NCBI GenBank assembly: GCA_002790175.1 | Contig: PFUQ01000204.1 | Location: 1-23,340, forward strand | DNA from: Flavobacteriales bacterium CG_4_9_14_3_um_filter_32_8 | GTDB lineage: Bacteria; Bacteroidota; Bacteroidia; Flavobacteriales_E; Vicingaceae | Direction of reading: 5' to 3' | DNA length: 23,340 bases | Shown: piece after piece, positions 16,687 to 23,193 of the stretch | Layout of the letters: every line of letters begins with the position of its first letter | How positions within the stretch are numbered: position 1 is the stretch's first letter | The notes under the pieces: model-generated | Seen by the model: the letters and a program-made list of their open reading frames with translations, nothing else | What the model was told of the DNA's origin: nothing | The model's database searches: none | Position numbers and translations under genes: made by a program

Positions 16687-18249
16687 TTATTCCTCTGCAA
16701 ATGAATTTTTTGGTTCTTTAAGCATATACCAACAGAATAAAAAACTTATCGCAGCACCTGCAGCAACTATGTAAAAGAAAGTTTTTGCATCAACTAAAGA
16801 GTATATTACTAAGTAAATAACCGCTCCAACATTACCATAAGCACCAGCCATACCTGCTATTTTGCCTTGTATTTTATGATTAATGAGCGGAACAAAAGCA
16901 AATGTCGCCCCCTCTGCACCTTGCACAAACATAGAGCAAAACATGGTAATAACAACTGATGTTACTAACCACCATATTCCTTCAAATTGAGGTAGTAATG
17001 TTTGAACCCCTTCTACTATTGGTCCATATTTTGGTATTAATCCCATTAAGAAAAAACCTAAAGCAATACCAACCATATAAAGCAACATTGTTCTTTTTCT
17101 GTTCGACATTCTATCAGAAAGATAACCACCAAGAGGACGAGCGACTAAATTGATAAAAGCAAATGATCCTGCCACTAAGCCTGCCATAGTTACCGTCATA
17201 ATTTGTTCTCCAGCTGCATTTTTTAAAGTAGAAAAAACGGTTTGAAAAAACCAAGGTAACATGGATACAACTGCTAACTCTGCTCCAAAATTGGCAAAAT
17301 AGGTGCTATTTAGTGCTGCAACACTTCCCCAGTGATATTTTTCTTCATCTGGTACTCCTTTTTTAAGAGCAGGAAGATTTTCTTTTAATATGTTAAATAC
17401 GGTAAATAAATACCATAAACCTAAAATTACATATATGGAGTTAACAATGGTAGAAGAAATTACGGGATGACCATCAATATTTATTCCCTCTAGCCTCCAT
17501 GCTAAAACACCTAATGCACCATATAATGGAAATGACCACAAAATATATTGAACTAAATCTGTATAATTTGAAACTGGCATTGGACCCATTTTTTTTGCAG
17601 CAACAAAATGATAATCTTTGGTTGCACCTTCTTTAGGTAAGTCTCTGGCAATAAAGAAATAGATAACTCCGTAAATCGCACAAAGTATAGAACTTGATGC
17701 CAATGACCATCTCCAACCATCTTCACCACCAAAAACTGTAAAAGCTATAAAAGGTACTAAACCAGCAGCAGCAGCAGAGCCAAAATTCCCCCAACCTGCA
17801 TAAAAACCTTCTGCTCTTCCGATGTGTTTCGGTGGAAACCATTGTCCAGTCATTCTAATTCCAATTACAAAACCAGCTCCTATTACACTAAGTAATAATC
17901 TAGAAACTAATAATTGAGTAAAAGTATTACCAAAAGCGAAGAACAAACCTGGTATTGCCATGAGTATCATTAAAATGGCGAATACTCTTTTTGGTCCAAA
18001 TTTATCAATCATTGCACCAATTACCACCCTCCCTGGAATGGTAAGGGCAACATTACAAATTAATAATGCTTTAATGTGTTCTGGTTTCAAAAAGCCTAAA
18101 CTTTTAAGCATGGTACTTGCTAACGGTGCAAAGTTAAACCATACATAGAATGTTAAGAAAAATGCAATCCACGTGTAATGTAGAACTCTTATTTCTTCTT
18201 TAGAAAAATCGAATAAACGGAATTTTCCGTCTGCTACTTTTGCTTCCAT
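16687..18249 (-). CDS. narK: Nitrate transporter NarK, NarK1 (proton symporter) subtype
   Basis: 520 aa, 12-helix major-facilitator protein of the nitrate/nitrite porter family. The helix-5 signature IGRAEGFYAGWGNFGSAAAA is the form found in NarK1-type proton/nitrate symporters, distinct from the neighbouring gene. Arginines in helix 2 (IPGRVVIG) and helix 8 (ARPLGGYLSD) would bind nitrate. It probably starts nitrate import before nitrite has accumulated, and the NarK2-type exchanger then takes over; Paracoccus and some other denitrifiers fuse the two types into one protein. Upstream lie two FNR-like boxes. Its stop codon is 6 bp from the operator of the next gene. Confidence 0.92.
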   Translation of the reverse strand: MEAKVADGKFRLFDFSKEEIRVLHYTWIAFFLTFYVWFNFAPLASTMLKSLGFLKPEHIKALLICNVALTIPGRVVIGAMIDKFGPKRVFAILMILMAIPGLFFAFGNTFTQLLVSRLLLSVIGAGFVIGIRMTGQWFPPKHIGRAEGFYAGWGNFGSAAAAGLVPFIAFTVFGGEDGWRWSLASSSILCAIYGVIYFFIARDLPKEGATKDYHFVAAKKMGPMPVSNYTDLVQYILWSFPLYGALGVLAWRLEGINIDGHPVISSTIVNSIYVILGLWYLFTVFNILKENLPALKKGVPDEEKYHWGSVAALNSTYFANFGAELAVVSMLPWFFQTVFSTLKNAAGEQIMTVTMAGLVAGSFAFINLVARPLGGYLSDRMSNRKRTMLLYMVGIALGFFLMGLIPKYGPIVEGVQTLLPQFEGIWWLVTSVVITMFCSMFVQGAEGATFAFVPLINHKIQGKIAGMAGAYGNVGAVIYLVIYSLVDAKTFFYIVAAGAAISFLFCWYMLKEPKNSFAEE

Positions 18250-18284
18250 ATTAATATATTTTCGTTTTTAATTAATTTATGCTA

Positions 18285-18328
18285 CAATAATATAAAGATA
18301 TATATCTTTATTTTGTGATAAGAGTCAG
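18285..18328 (-). promoter_or_regulatory. Promoter-proximal degenerate FNR-type box of narK1-type gene
   Basis: On the minus strand CTGACTCTTATCAC (18315-18328) keeps TGA and ATCA cores and is followed after exactly 22 nt by TATTATTG (18285-18292), a 7/8 match to TAnnTTTG. The box is degenerate, but position and spacing match the better sites in the window. Confidence 0.55.
18292..18311. repeat. 20-bp perfect palindrome in the narK1-type leader
   Basis: Positions 18292-18301 and 18302-18311 are exact reverse complements with no spacer (core AAAGATATATATCTTT). It overlaps the presumed -7 and start-site region of the narK1-type gene. A related string (GATATATCTTTA) occurs at 20980-20991. It might be an operator for another dimeric regulator; AT-rich DNA also makes such palindromes by chance. 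Confidence 0.5.
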
Positions 18329-18358
18329 ATTATAAAATGTTATTTGACAAATAAAATA

Positions 18359-18372
18359 ATGATATGAATCAT
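18359..18372 (-). promoter_or_regulatory. Upstream FNR-type operator of narK1-type gene
   Basis: ATGATTCATATCAT on the minus strand, a perfect ATGAT-N4-ATCAT palindrome, centred 44 bp (about four helical turns) upstream of the degenerate promoter-proximal box. Tandem boxes on the same helix face suggest two regulator dimers at this promoter. It is identical in sequence to the operator of the third transporter gene (20856-20869). Confidence 0.75.
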
Positions 18373-18427
18373 AAAAAATAATAACATCCAAAAAAAATAA
18401 CTCAAGGCTTATTATTAAATAGTTATC

Positions 18428-19135
18428 TTATTGATAAGGAGCAACTATTTTTTTTAAATAATCTTGGTTGCTGATGAAAATTTCATTTTTAGTAAGAATA
18501 ATTATATTCTCTTTTTTTAAATCTGATAATACTCTAGATAATTGTTCGTGGTTAATTCCAGCTAAAGCAGAGATGTCTTGTCTATTTAAATCTATTAAAA
18601 AAGGATATTGATTATAATCATTAAAGAGTGAGTTGTAATACAATAAAGCATCTACAACTTTATCTCTCACATTCATTTGAGCTTGATTTCTAATTTTAGT
18701 TTCTGAATTGCTAAGCTCGTTAGAATAGTAAACCATTAATTCATAAGTTAATTTAGGAGTATTCATAAATACATCGTACATGGTGTAATTATCAATTAAA
18801 CAAATAATAGATTCTTCTAAGGCAATAGCACTTATGGGATATCTTTCTTTCCCGTACCCTCTGTATCCTATAATATCACCAGTTTTTGTTAACCTTACTA
18901 CCTGTATTTTTCTATCCAATCCTTCAGAAATAATTTTTGCTTTTCCAGTTTGAATAAAAAATAATCCGATCATAGTACTACCTTCCTGTGCAATATATTG
19001 ATTTTTTCGGTAAAAGGAAGTTTCTTTTTTTTTACTTATTAATGAGAGGTATTCTTCTGAACAGTCTTTTTTAATAAAACAAGAGGTTGTTAAACAGTCG
19101 TTACAAGTAATGGATTTGAAAATGTGCTGATTCAT
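18428..19135 (-). CDS. FNR-like regulator with cysteine cluster ligands
   Basis: 235 aa Crp/Fnr-family regulator. The N terminus carries C11, C14, C19 and C25 and the sensor domain has C112 (SIICLID), which aligns with Cys122 of E. coli FNR; this is the ligand pattern expected of an oxygen-labile [4Fe-4S] sensor. Effector-type beta-roll about 35-120, dimer helix about 122-155, winged HTH about 178-225. The recognition helix INHEQLSRVL contains E-x-x-S-R exactly as in FNR, whose Glu, Ser and Arg read TGAT half-sites. This makes it the best candidate for binding the ATGAT-N4-ATCAT boxes throughout the window. I see no convincing box before its own start, so it may be expressed constitutively, with oxygen controlling activity rather than amount. 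No clear GC-containing terminator follows. Confidence 0.88.
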   Translation of the reverse strand: MNQHIFKSITCNDCLTTSCFIKKDCSEEYLSLISKKKETSFYRKNQYIAQEGSTMIGLFFIQTGKAKIISEGLDRKIQVVRLTKTGDIIGYRGYGKERYPISAIALEESIICLIDNYTMYDVFMNTPKLTYELMVYYSNELSNSETKIRNQAQMNVRDKVVDALLYYNSLFNDYNQYPFLIDLNRQDISALAGINHEQLSRVLSDLKKENIIILTKNEIFISNQDYLKKIVAPYQ

Positions 19136-19313
19136 TAGTTATATGTATGATAATGAAGATAAACCTTTTGGATAAAGATATTATTTTTAATCATTTGTCT
19201 GCAAATAAAAAATTCATTCTTTTTCATTTTTAAAATTTATGGCTGTTAATCATGCCCATTACATAGTATATAATAATTCAAGATAAAGAGAAAATTTATA
19301 GATTAACGTGCTC

Positions 19314-19333
19314 CATCAAAATAAATTTTGATG
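19314..19333. other. Hairpin over the stop codon of the third transporter gene
   Basis: CATCAAAAT (19314-19322) pairs with ATTTTGATG (19325-19333) with a 2-base spacer, spanning the stop codon at 19316-19318. The T-run lies on the plus-strand side, so as a terminator it would face the opposite way from the gene. Function uncertain. Confidence 0.35.
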
Positions 19334-20791
19334 TTTTTCTTTTAATATTTTCTGTATTACATTATGCATCCACAACAAGCAGATGGATGAAATAAAGAAT
19401 AATAGCATGAAAGAACTAGTCCATAAACCAGTGCCATCTAATAAATAGCCAAATAAAATAGGACAGAAAAACCCTCCTAATCCTCCTAAAACGCCTACAA
19501 TTCCACCAACAACACCCACCTGCTCGGGGAAATATTGAGGAATGTGTTTATAAACTGCTGCTTTGCCAATACCCCAAACTATGCCTAATAGAATAATTAA
19601 AATACTAAATATCCAAATGTTTGCTTGGAAGTAGATTTTGGTAATTCCTTTGGCAATAAGTTGTTTTTTTGTTACAGAATCACCAACCTTAACATTAGCT
19701 TCTTGCCAAACGTCTTTTATTGGAAATACGAAACTCCTTTCATTAGCATTATCTAACCCCCTTTGATGTTGAGTTAGTTCGTAATTACATCCACCCACAA
19801 TAATTAAATTAGGTGTAACTTTTTCGACTATTCCCGAATTCATTGCCATAATCCCTTTTCCTGGAGAGGTAATTTCCATTTTTGGGATAATTAAAGAGAA
19901 AGAAATGAATATAGAAAGGCTTAACACCCAATACATAACTATCCTGCCTCCATATTTATCACTCAACCAACCGCCTAATACTCTAATAATTCCAGATGGA
20001 AAACTGAATAAAGAAACTAAAAAACCAGCACTCACGATGGATAAATTATAAACATTTACGTAATAAGGCATTAACCATTGCGAAAAAGCAACAAAACATC
20101 CGAAAACTAAAAAATAGTATAATCCAAAACGCCACACTCTCAAACATTTTAATGGAGTAAGCTGTTTTAGAAATGTACGAGGGATGGTAGTTGGTTTTTT
20201 ATTTTTTATTAATAATAAAAATAAAATTGCACAAAAAACCATAATAGAACCATAGATAATAGGTAATTTTCTCCAAGCATCTAAATTGTCTAAATTATTG
20301 GTTAAAGACAACAATAATGATGGAGCAAATAATGTTGTAATTGCAGCCCCTGCGTTACCTGCTCCAAAAATACCTAATACCAAACCTTGCTTTTCTTTTG
20401 GAAACCAAAGTGAAACATAAGCTACACCTACGGCAAAACTAGATCCCGCAACACCAAATCCAATGCTACACAACAAAAAAGAGAGGTAGCTATCCGCATA
20501 CGACATTAAAAACAAAGGAATAGAACTTATAAGCAATATTCCTATCATTACTGGTTTTCCACCAAATCGATCAGTAAGTAATCCTGCAGGAAGCCGTAGT
20601 AAAGATCCAGTAAGTACTGGAGTTCCAATGAGTAGCCCTACTTTAGCTAAGTCCCAATTGTAGATTTGGTTGGAAGTAAGAAATGTAATCAACACACCAT
20701 TTAACATCCAAACAGCAAAACATAAGGTAAAAGTGAGTGTGGTTATTAATAAAACAAAATAGCTTTTTTTTAAACCATCAGAAGCTAACAT
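19316..20791 (-). CDS. NarK-family transporter with periplasmic insertion
   Basis: 491 aa major-facilitator protein of the nitrate/nitrite porter group. Arginines in helix 2 (SLLRLPAG, R66) and helix 8 (GIIRVLGG, R270) and glycine-rich signatures in helix 5 (GIFGAGNAGAA) and helix 11 (GGIVGVLGGLGG) are present. Between helices 9 and 10 lies an extra segment of about 86 residues (304-389), which standard topology puts in the periplasm; E. coli NarK has only a short loop there. Its two ends, GKGIMAMNSGIVEKVTPN and VKVGDSVTKKQLIAKG, look like the two halves of a biotinyl/lipoyl-type barrel (GxVxxxxxxxGDxVxxxQxIA), without the modified lysine. It has its own FNR-type promoter. Substrate is probably nitrate or nitrite, but the subtype differs from both other NarK proteins, so another anion remains possible. 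Confidence 0.85.
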   Translation of the reverse strand: MLASDGLKKSYFVLLITTLTFTLCFAVWMLNGVLITFLTSNQIYNWDLAKVGLLIGTPVLTGSLLRLPAGLLTDRFGGKPVMIGILLISSIPLFLMSYADSYLSFLLCSIGFGVAGSSFAVGVAYVSLWFPKEKQGLVLGIFGAGNAGAAITTLFAPSLLLSLTNNLDNLDAWRKLPIIYGSIMVFCAILFLLLIKNKKPTTIPRTFLKQLTPLKCLRVWRFGLYYFLVFGCFVAFSQWLMPYYVNVYNLSIVSAGFLVSLFSFPSGIIRVLGGWLSDKYGGRIVMYWVLSLSIFISFSLIIPKMEITSPGKGIMAMNSGIVEKVTPNLIIVGGCNYELTQHQRGLDNANERSFVFPIKDVWQEANVKVGDSVTKKQLIAKGITKIYFQANIWIFSILIILLGIVWGIGKAAVYKHIPQYFPEQVGVVGGIVGVLGGLGGFFCPILFGYLLDGTGLWTSSFMLLFFISSICLLWMHNVIQKILKEKHQNLF

Positions 20792-20825
20792 AACTCTATT
20801 TCAGTTAAGTAATAATATTAAGTGG

Positions 20826-20869
20826 CAAATGTATTATTCACTATTATTAAAATTCATGATATGAATCAT
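20826..20869 (-). promoter_or_regulatory. FNR-type operator and promoter of the third transporter
   Basis: On the minus strand ATGATTCATATCAT (20856-20869) is followed after exactly 22 nt by TACATTTG (20826-20833), an exact TAnnTTTG box. The start codon is 35 bp further. Same geometry as at 16637-16680. Confidence 0.87.
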
Positions 20870-20998
20870 AAAAGTCATATATTATAACCCATATTGAATT
20901 ATAGTTGCAAATTTTATTTATTCGAATTTCTGTTAGCTGACAGATTAAATTAATATTTTTTTCTAAATAAAAAACATAGATATATCTTTATTCTTTTA

Positions 20999-21041
20999 TT
21001 GAATATTATCATTTTATGAAGTGATTGTTTTCGTAGTTTTG
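20999..21041 (+). promoter_or_regulatory. Promoter of the unrecognised gene with FNR-like box
   Basis: TTGAATATTATCAT (20999-21012) is one base from TTGAT-N4-ATCAT. It is followed after 21 nt by TAGTTTTG (21034-21041), an exact -7 box, 21 bp before the ATG at 21063. The -7 box is convincing, the operator likely. Confidence 0.6.
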
Positions 21042-21062
21042 TTTCAAAATAGATAGATATAC

Positions 21063-21527
21063 ATGAAAGAATTAGAGCCAAATACACTAGAAAGTAGCGA
21101 ATTAGTTGAACAAACCTTTAATTTTTGGTTTACTGATAATGAACATATCCGCTCACCTTTTCCAATCTATATACGACCAATTTTAAAAGAAAAGGCTGTT
21201 AATAGTTTCTTTAAATGGGTTTCTGAACTTAATCCAAAAGCAAAAGAAGAGGTTAATGATGAAATAATTGCCGAAAAATTTGAAGAAATAATTTTTGAAA
21301 CTGCATCCAATTTAGTTTTAACTGAAGATGAAAAGTTGACCATCGAATACCCCTTTTTACCAAGATTAAGCGATGTAATTTATGAAGATGTGGCTAATAA
21401 AACTGGTGAGAGTATAATTGTAGATCGATTGAAAATAAAAGAAGGGGATTTTAGCTATTTGAAATTAAAACTTGAGAAAATAGATAACAAAGAAATTTGG
21501 GAAACAAAATTTGAGTTGCCAAAATAA
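21063..21527 (+). CDS. Unrecognised small soluble protein
   Basis: 154 aa, acidic, no signal peptide, no membrane segment and no cysteine. I do not recognise a family. The N-terminal half contains an aromatic stretch (FNFWFTDNEHIRSPFPIYIRP) and the middle is helical and charged. The C-terminal third alternates in a way that suggests strands (IIVDRLKIKEGDFSYLKLKLEKIDNKEIWETKFEL). The promoter has an exact -7 box and a near-match FNR box at almost the standard spacing, and the gene lies divergent from a NarK-type transporter, so a role under nitrate-respiring or anoxic conditions is plausible by context only. The frame is clean, with a good start behind a purine-rich leader. Confidence 0.75.
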   Translation: MKELEPNTLESSELVEQTFNFWFTDNEHIRSPFPIYIRPILKEKAVNSFFKWVSELNPKAKEEVNDEIIAEKFEEIIFETASNLVLTEDEKLTIEYPFLPRLSDVIYEDVANKTGESIIVDRLKIKEGDFSYLKLKLEKIDNKEIWETKFELPK

Positions 21528-21542
21528 TTGGTTGAAGTATTT

Positions 21543-21917
21543 TTAAATTGGGTAATCATTTTTATAAATCATCTTTTGAGTAATTTCCTTATTAGAATTC
21601 CATAAAATATATTCACCATTTAGTTGGTCGTTTATGTATTCGCACTCAATAATTTTATTACCCACAGTATCCCAAGTTATCCACTTTCCTTCACGTTTTC
21701 CGTTTATAAAATTGCCTTCCATATTTTTCACTCCATTGTCATAATACCACGTCCAAATTCCGTTATTTTTATTTTCTTTTACACTGCCACTTCGTTTTTT
21801 TTGCCCATTGTTGTATTCAAATTTGTTATCTTCTTTGATAACAAAATGAAAAACTCCCCATGCTAGAAAAATAAATGCAGTAATTACTTTATGATAACTA
21901 TGATAACTATAAGACAT
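21543..21917 (-). CDS. Membrane-anchored MORN-repeat protein
   Basis: 124 aa. One N-terminal hydrophobic helix (about 9-27), probably an uncleaved anchor, is followed by at least three MORN_2-type repeats: about 53-73 (GIWTWYYDNGVKNMEGNFING), 75-96 (REGKWITWDTVGNKIIECEY) and 99-120 (LNGEYILWNSNKEITQKMIY). Such repeats are common in Bacteroidetes proteins annotated as YwqK-like antitoxin or MORN proteins and form a flat beta-sheet that contacts lipid or protein partners. No partner toxin is visible. It converges with the preceding gene, 15 bp apart, and shows no link to nitrate metabolism. Confidence 0.75.
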   Translation of the reverse strand: MSYSYHSYHKVITAFIFLAWGVFHFVIKEDNKFEYNNGQKKRSGSVKENKNNGIWTWYYDNGVKNMEGNFINGKREGKWITWDTVGNKIIECEYINDQLNGEYILWNSNKEITQKMIYKNDYPI

Positions 21918-22020
21918 ATTTTTTTAAAAGAAATAAAGGCAAATATTAATATTCCAACAAAATTAATATAAATACAGATACCTATTTATTTGTTATAAAA
22001 ATAGTAATTAAATAAGTAAT

Positions 22021-22064
22021 TTGATAATAATCATGTTATCGTATGTTTAAAAATTGTAACTTTA
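22021..22064 (+). promoter_or_regulatory. FNR-type operator and promoter of the second FNR-like gene
   Basis: TTGATAATAATCAT (22021-22034) has both half-sites intact (TTGAT, ATCAT). It is followed after exactly 22 nt by TAACTTTA (22057-22064), a 7/8 match to TAnnTTTG, 37 bp before the ATG at 22102. It implies that this regulator is activated by itself or by the sister FNR-like protein. Confidence 0.8.
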
Positions 22065-22101
22065 CTAATATTTTTAAAATAAGTATTTAATCTTTTTTTA
22101 A

Positions 22102-22809
22102 ATGAAAAATTCACCTGTAAAAATTCCATCTTGTTCGGAATGCGATAATAAAAATATTTTTGGTTGCTTACCACTTCACGAAATCGAAAAATTGAGTGTA
22201 AATAAGGATAATAATTTTTTTAAAAAAGGACAGGTCATTTTTTACGAAGGTAATCACCCTCATGGAATGTATTGTATTTATAATGGAAAAGTAAAAATTT
22301 CTAAATTAGGCGATGAGGGTAAAGAACAAATTGTTCGTTTTGCAGGAGAAGGGGAACTTTTGGGCTATAGATCTGCTTTAAGTAATGAGTCTTATAAGGC
22401 AACTGCAACCGCCATGGAAGATTGTTATATTTGTCATATACCCAAAGAAAAATTTTCGGAAGTGTTAAATAACAATAGTAATTTCTCTTTAGAAATTATT
22501 AGGTTACTATCGGATGATTTAAAAAAATCAGAACAAAATTTATTAAACATTTCCCAAAAACCTGTTCGTGAGCGAATAGCTGAAACACTTTTAGTTTTAA
22601 AAAATAGATTTGGGTTTGAGAAAGATGGAAAAACATTAACCATCGTTTTAACTAGAAGAGAAATTGGGGATATTGCAGGAACAACTACAGAAACAACCAT
22701 TAGAACCTTATCTGAATTTGTAAAAGAAGGAAGTATTAAGCTCTCAGGCAAAAAAATTCTTATCCTTAATCTTAATAAGTTGCTACTTGCTGCAAACGTT
22801 CATGATTAA
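22102..22809 (+). CDS. Second FNR-like regulator with cysteine cluster ligands
   Basis: 235 aa Crp/Fnr-family regulator. The N terminus has C11, C14 and C22 (CSECDNKNIFGC), and the sensor domain has C111 (CYICHIPKEKF), which aligns with Cys122 of E. coli FNR. Together these could bind an oxygen-sensitive [4Fe-4S] cluster, though the spacing (x2, x7) differs from E. coli (x2, x5). C58 and C108 are additional. Beta-roll about 40-120, dimer helix about 125-155, winged HTH about 180-230. The recognition helix TTTETTIRTL keeps the Glu and Arg of FNR's E-x-x-x-R but has Ile where FNR has Ser, so its half-site preference may differ slightly from TGAT. Its promoter holds an FNR-type box in class II position, indicating feedback or cross-regulation. 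It lies upstream of the benzoyl-CoA-reductase-like gene on the same strand. Confidence 0.88.
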   Translation: MKNSPVKIPSCSECDNKNIFGCLPLHEIEKLSVNKDNNFFKKGQVIFYEGNHPHGMYCIYNGKVKISKLGDEGKEQIVRFAGEGELLGYRSALSNESYKATATAMEDCYICHIPKEKFSEVLNNNSNFSLEIIRLLSDDLKKSEQNLLNISQKPVRERIAETLLVLKNRFGFEKDGKTLTIVLTRREIGDIAGTTTETTIRTLSEFVKEGSIKLSGKKILILNLNKLLLAANVHD

Positions 22810-22826
22810 TACTTTCCCATTAATCA
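22803..22826 (+). terminator. Possible weak terminator after the second FNR-like gene
   Basis: TGATTAAT (22803-22810) pairs with ATTAATCA (22819-22826) around an 8-nt loop, overlapping the stop codon. It is AT-only apart from two pairs and lacks a clean U-run, so termination would be inefficient if real. Confidence 0.3.
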
Positions 22827-22979
22827 ATTCATTTTCCGAGTATTTGTTTTTTTAAATAATAAGTCTTTTTGTAAATATTTGTTATTTTTTTAATTACAAC
22901 TAATTTGTTGTAAACCAACTGAAAATCAGAATAGTACCACTTGGAATGATTTTTTTTAAAAGAAAAATCATACTTTTAG

Positions 22980-23045
22980 ATGATACACATCATGTTAAAA
23001 ACTATCACTTATCATGTTTTATTGAAAAGTTGTGGGTTACTTTTA
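22980..23045 (+). promoter_or_regulatory. FNR-type operator upstream of the benzoyl-CoA-reductase-like gene
   Basis: ATGATACACATCAT (22980-22993) is a perfect ATGAT-N4-ATCAT palindrome. The best -7 box downstream is TACTTTTA (23038-23045), the same octamer as at the nar operon and porin, but 44 nt away rather than 22. At the 22-nt position (23002-23015) only the right half-site ATCAT is kept. The arrangement could be a two-site promoter with the upstream dimer two helical turns further out, or a class I site near -63.5. The rest of the 384-base gap (22810-23193) shows small AT-rich hairpins (22894-22913 and 22946-22971) and no gene. Confidence 0.62.
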
Positions 23046-23193
23046 TTCTCAATTATGACACAATTATAACTATACCAATAATTCAATTTTATTTTTTGCT
23101 TGACAGCAGGTATAGTTTTTCGTTTTAATATTTCAAAATCAAGTAAAGGATGAAATCAAGAATAAAATTGGTTTTGAATTTAAATGATATAAT

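Noticed and set aside
19173..19260. FNR-type operator before the regulator at 18428-19135
   Set aside because: Single ATGAT half-sites occur (around 19188 and 19248, minus strand), but no second half-site and no 22-nt spacing to the TATCTTTA box at 19173-19180.
22946..23128. 60-codon open frame between the second FNR-like gene and the benzoyl-CoA-reductase-like gene
   Set aside because: It overlaps a perfect FNR-type operator and AT-rich hairpins, has low-complexity composition (rich in Ile, Phe and Tyr), and shows no family resemblance. Most likely chance.
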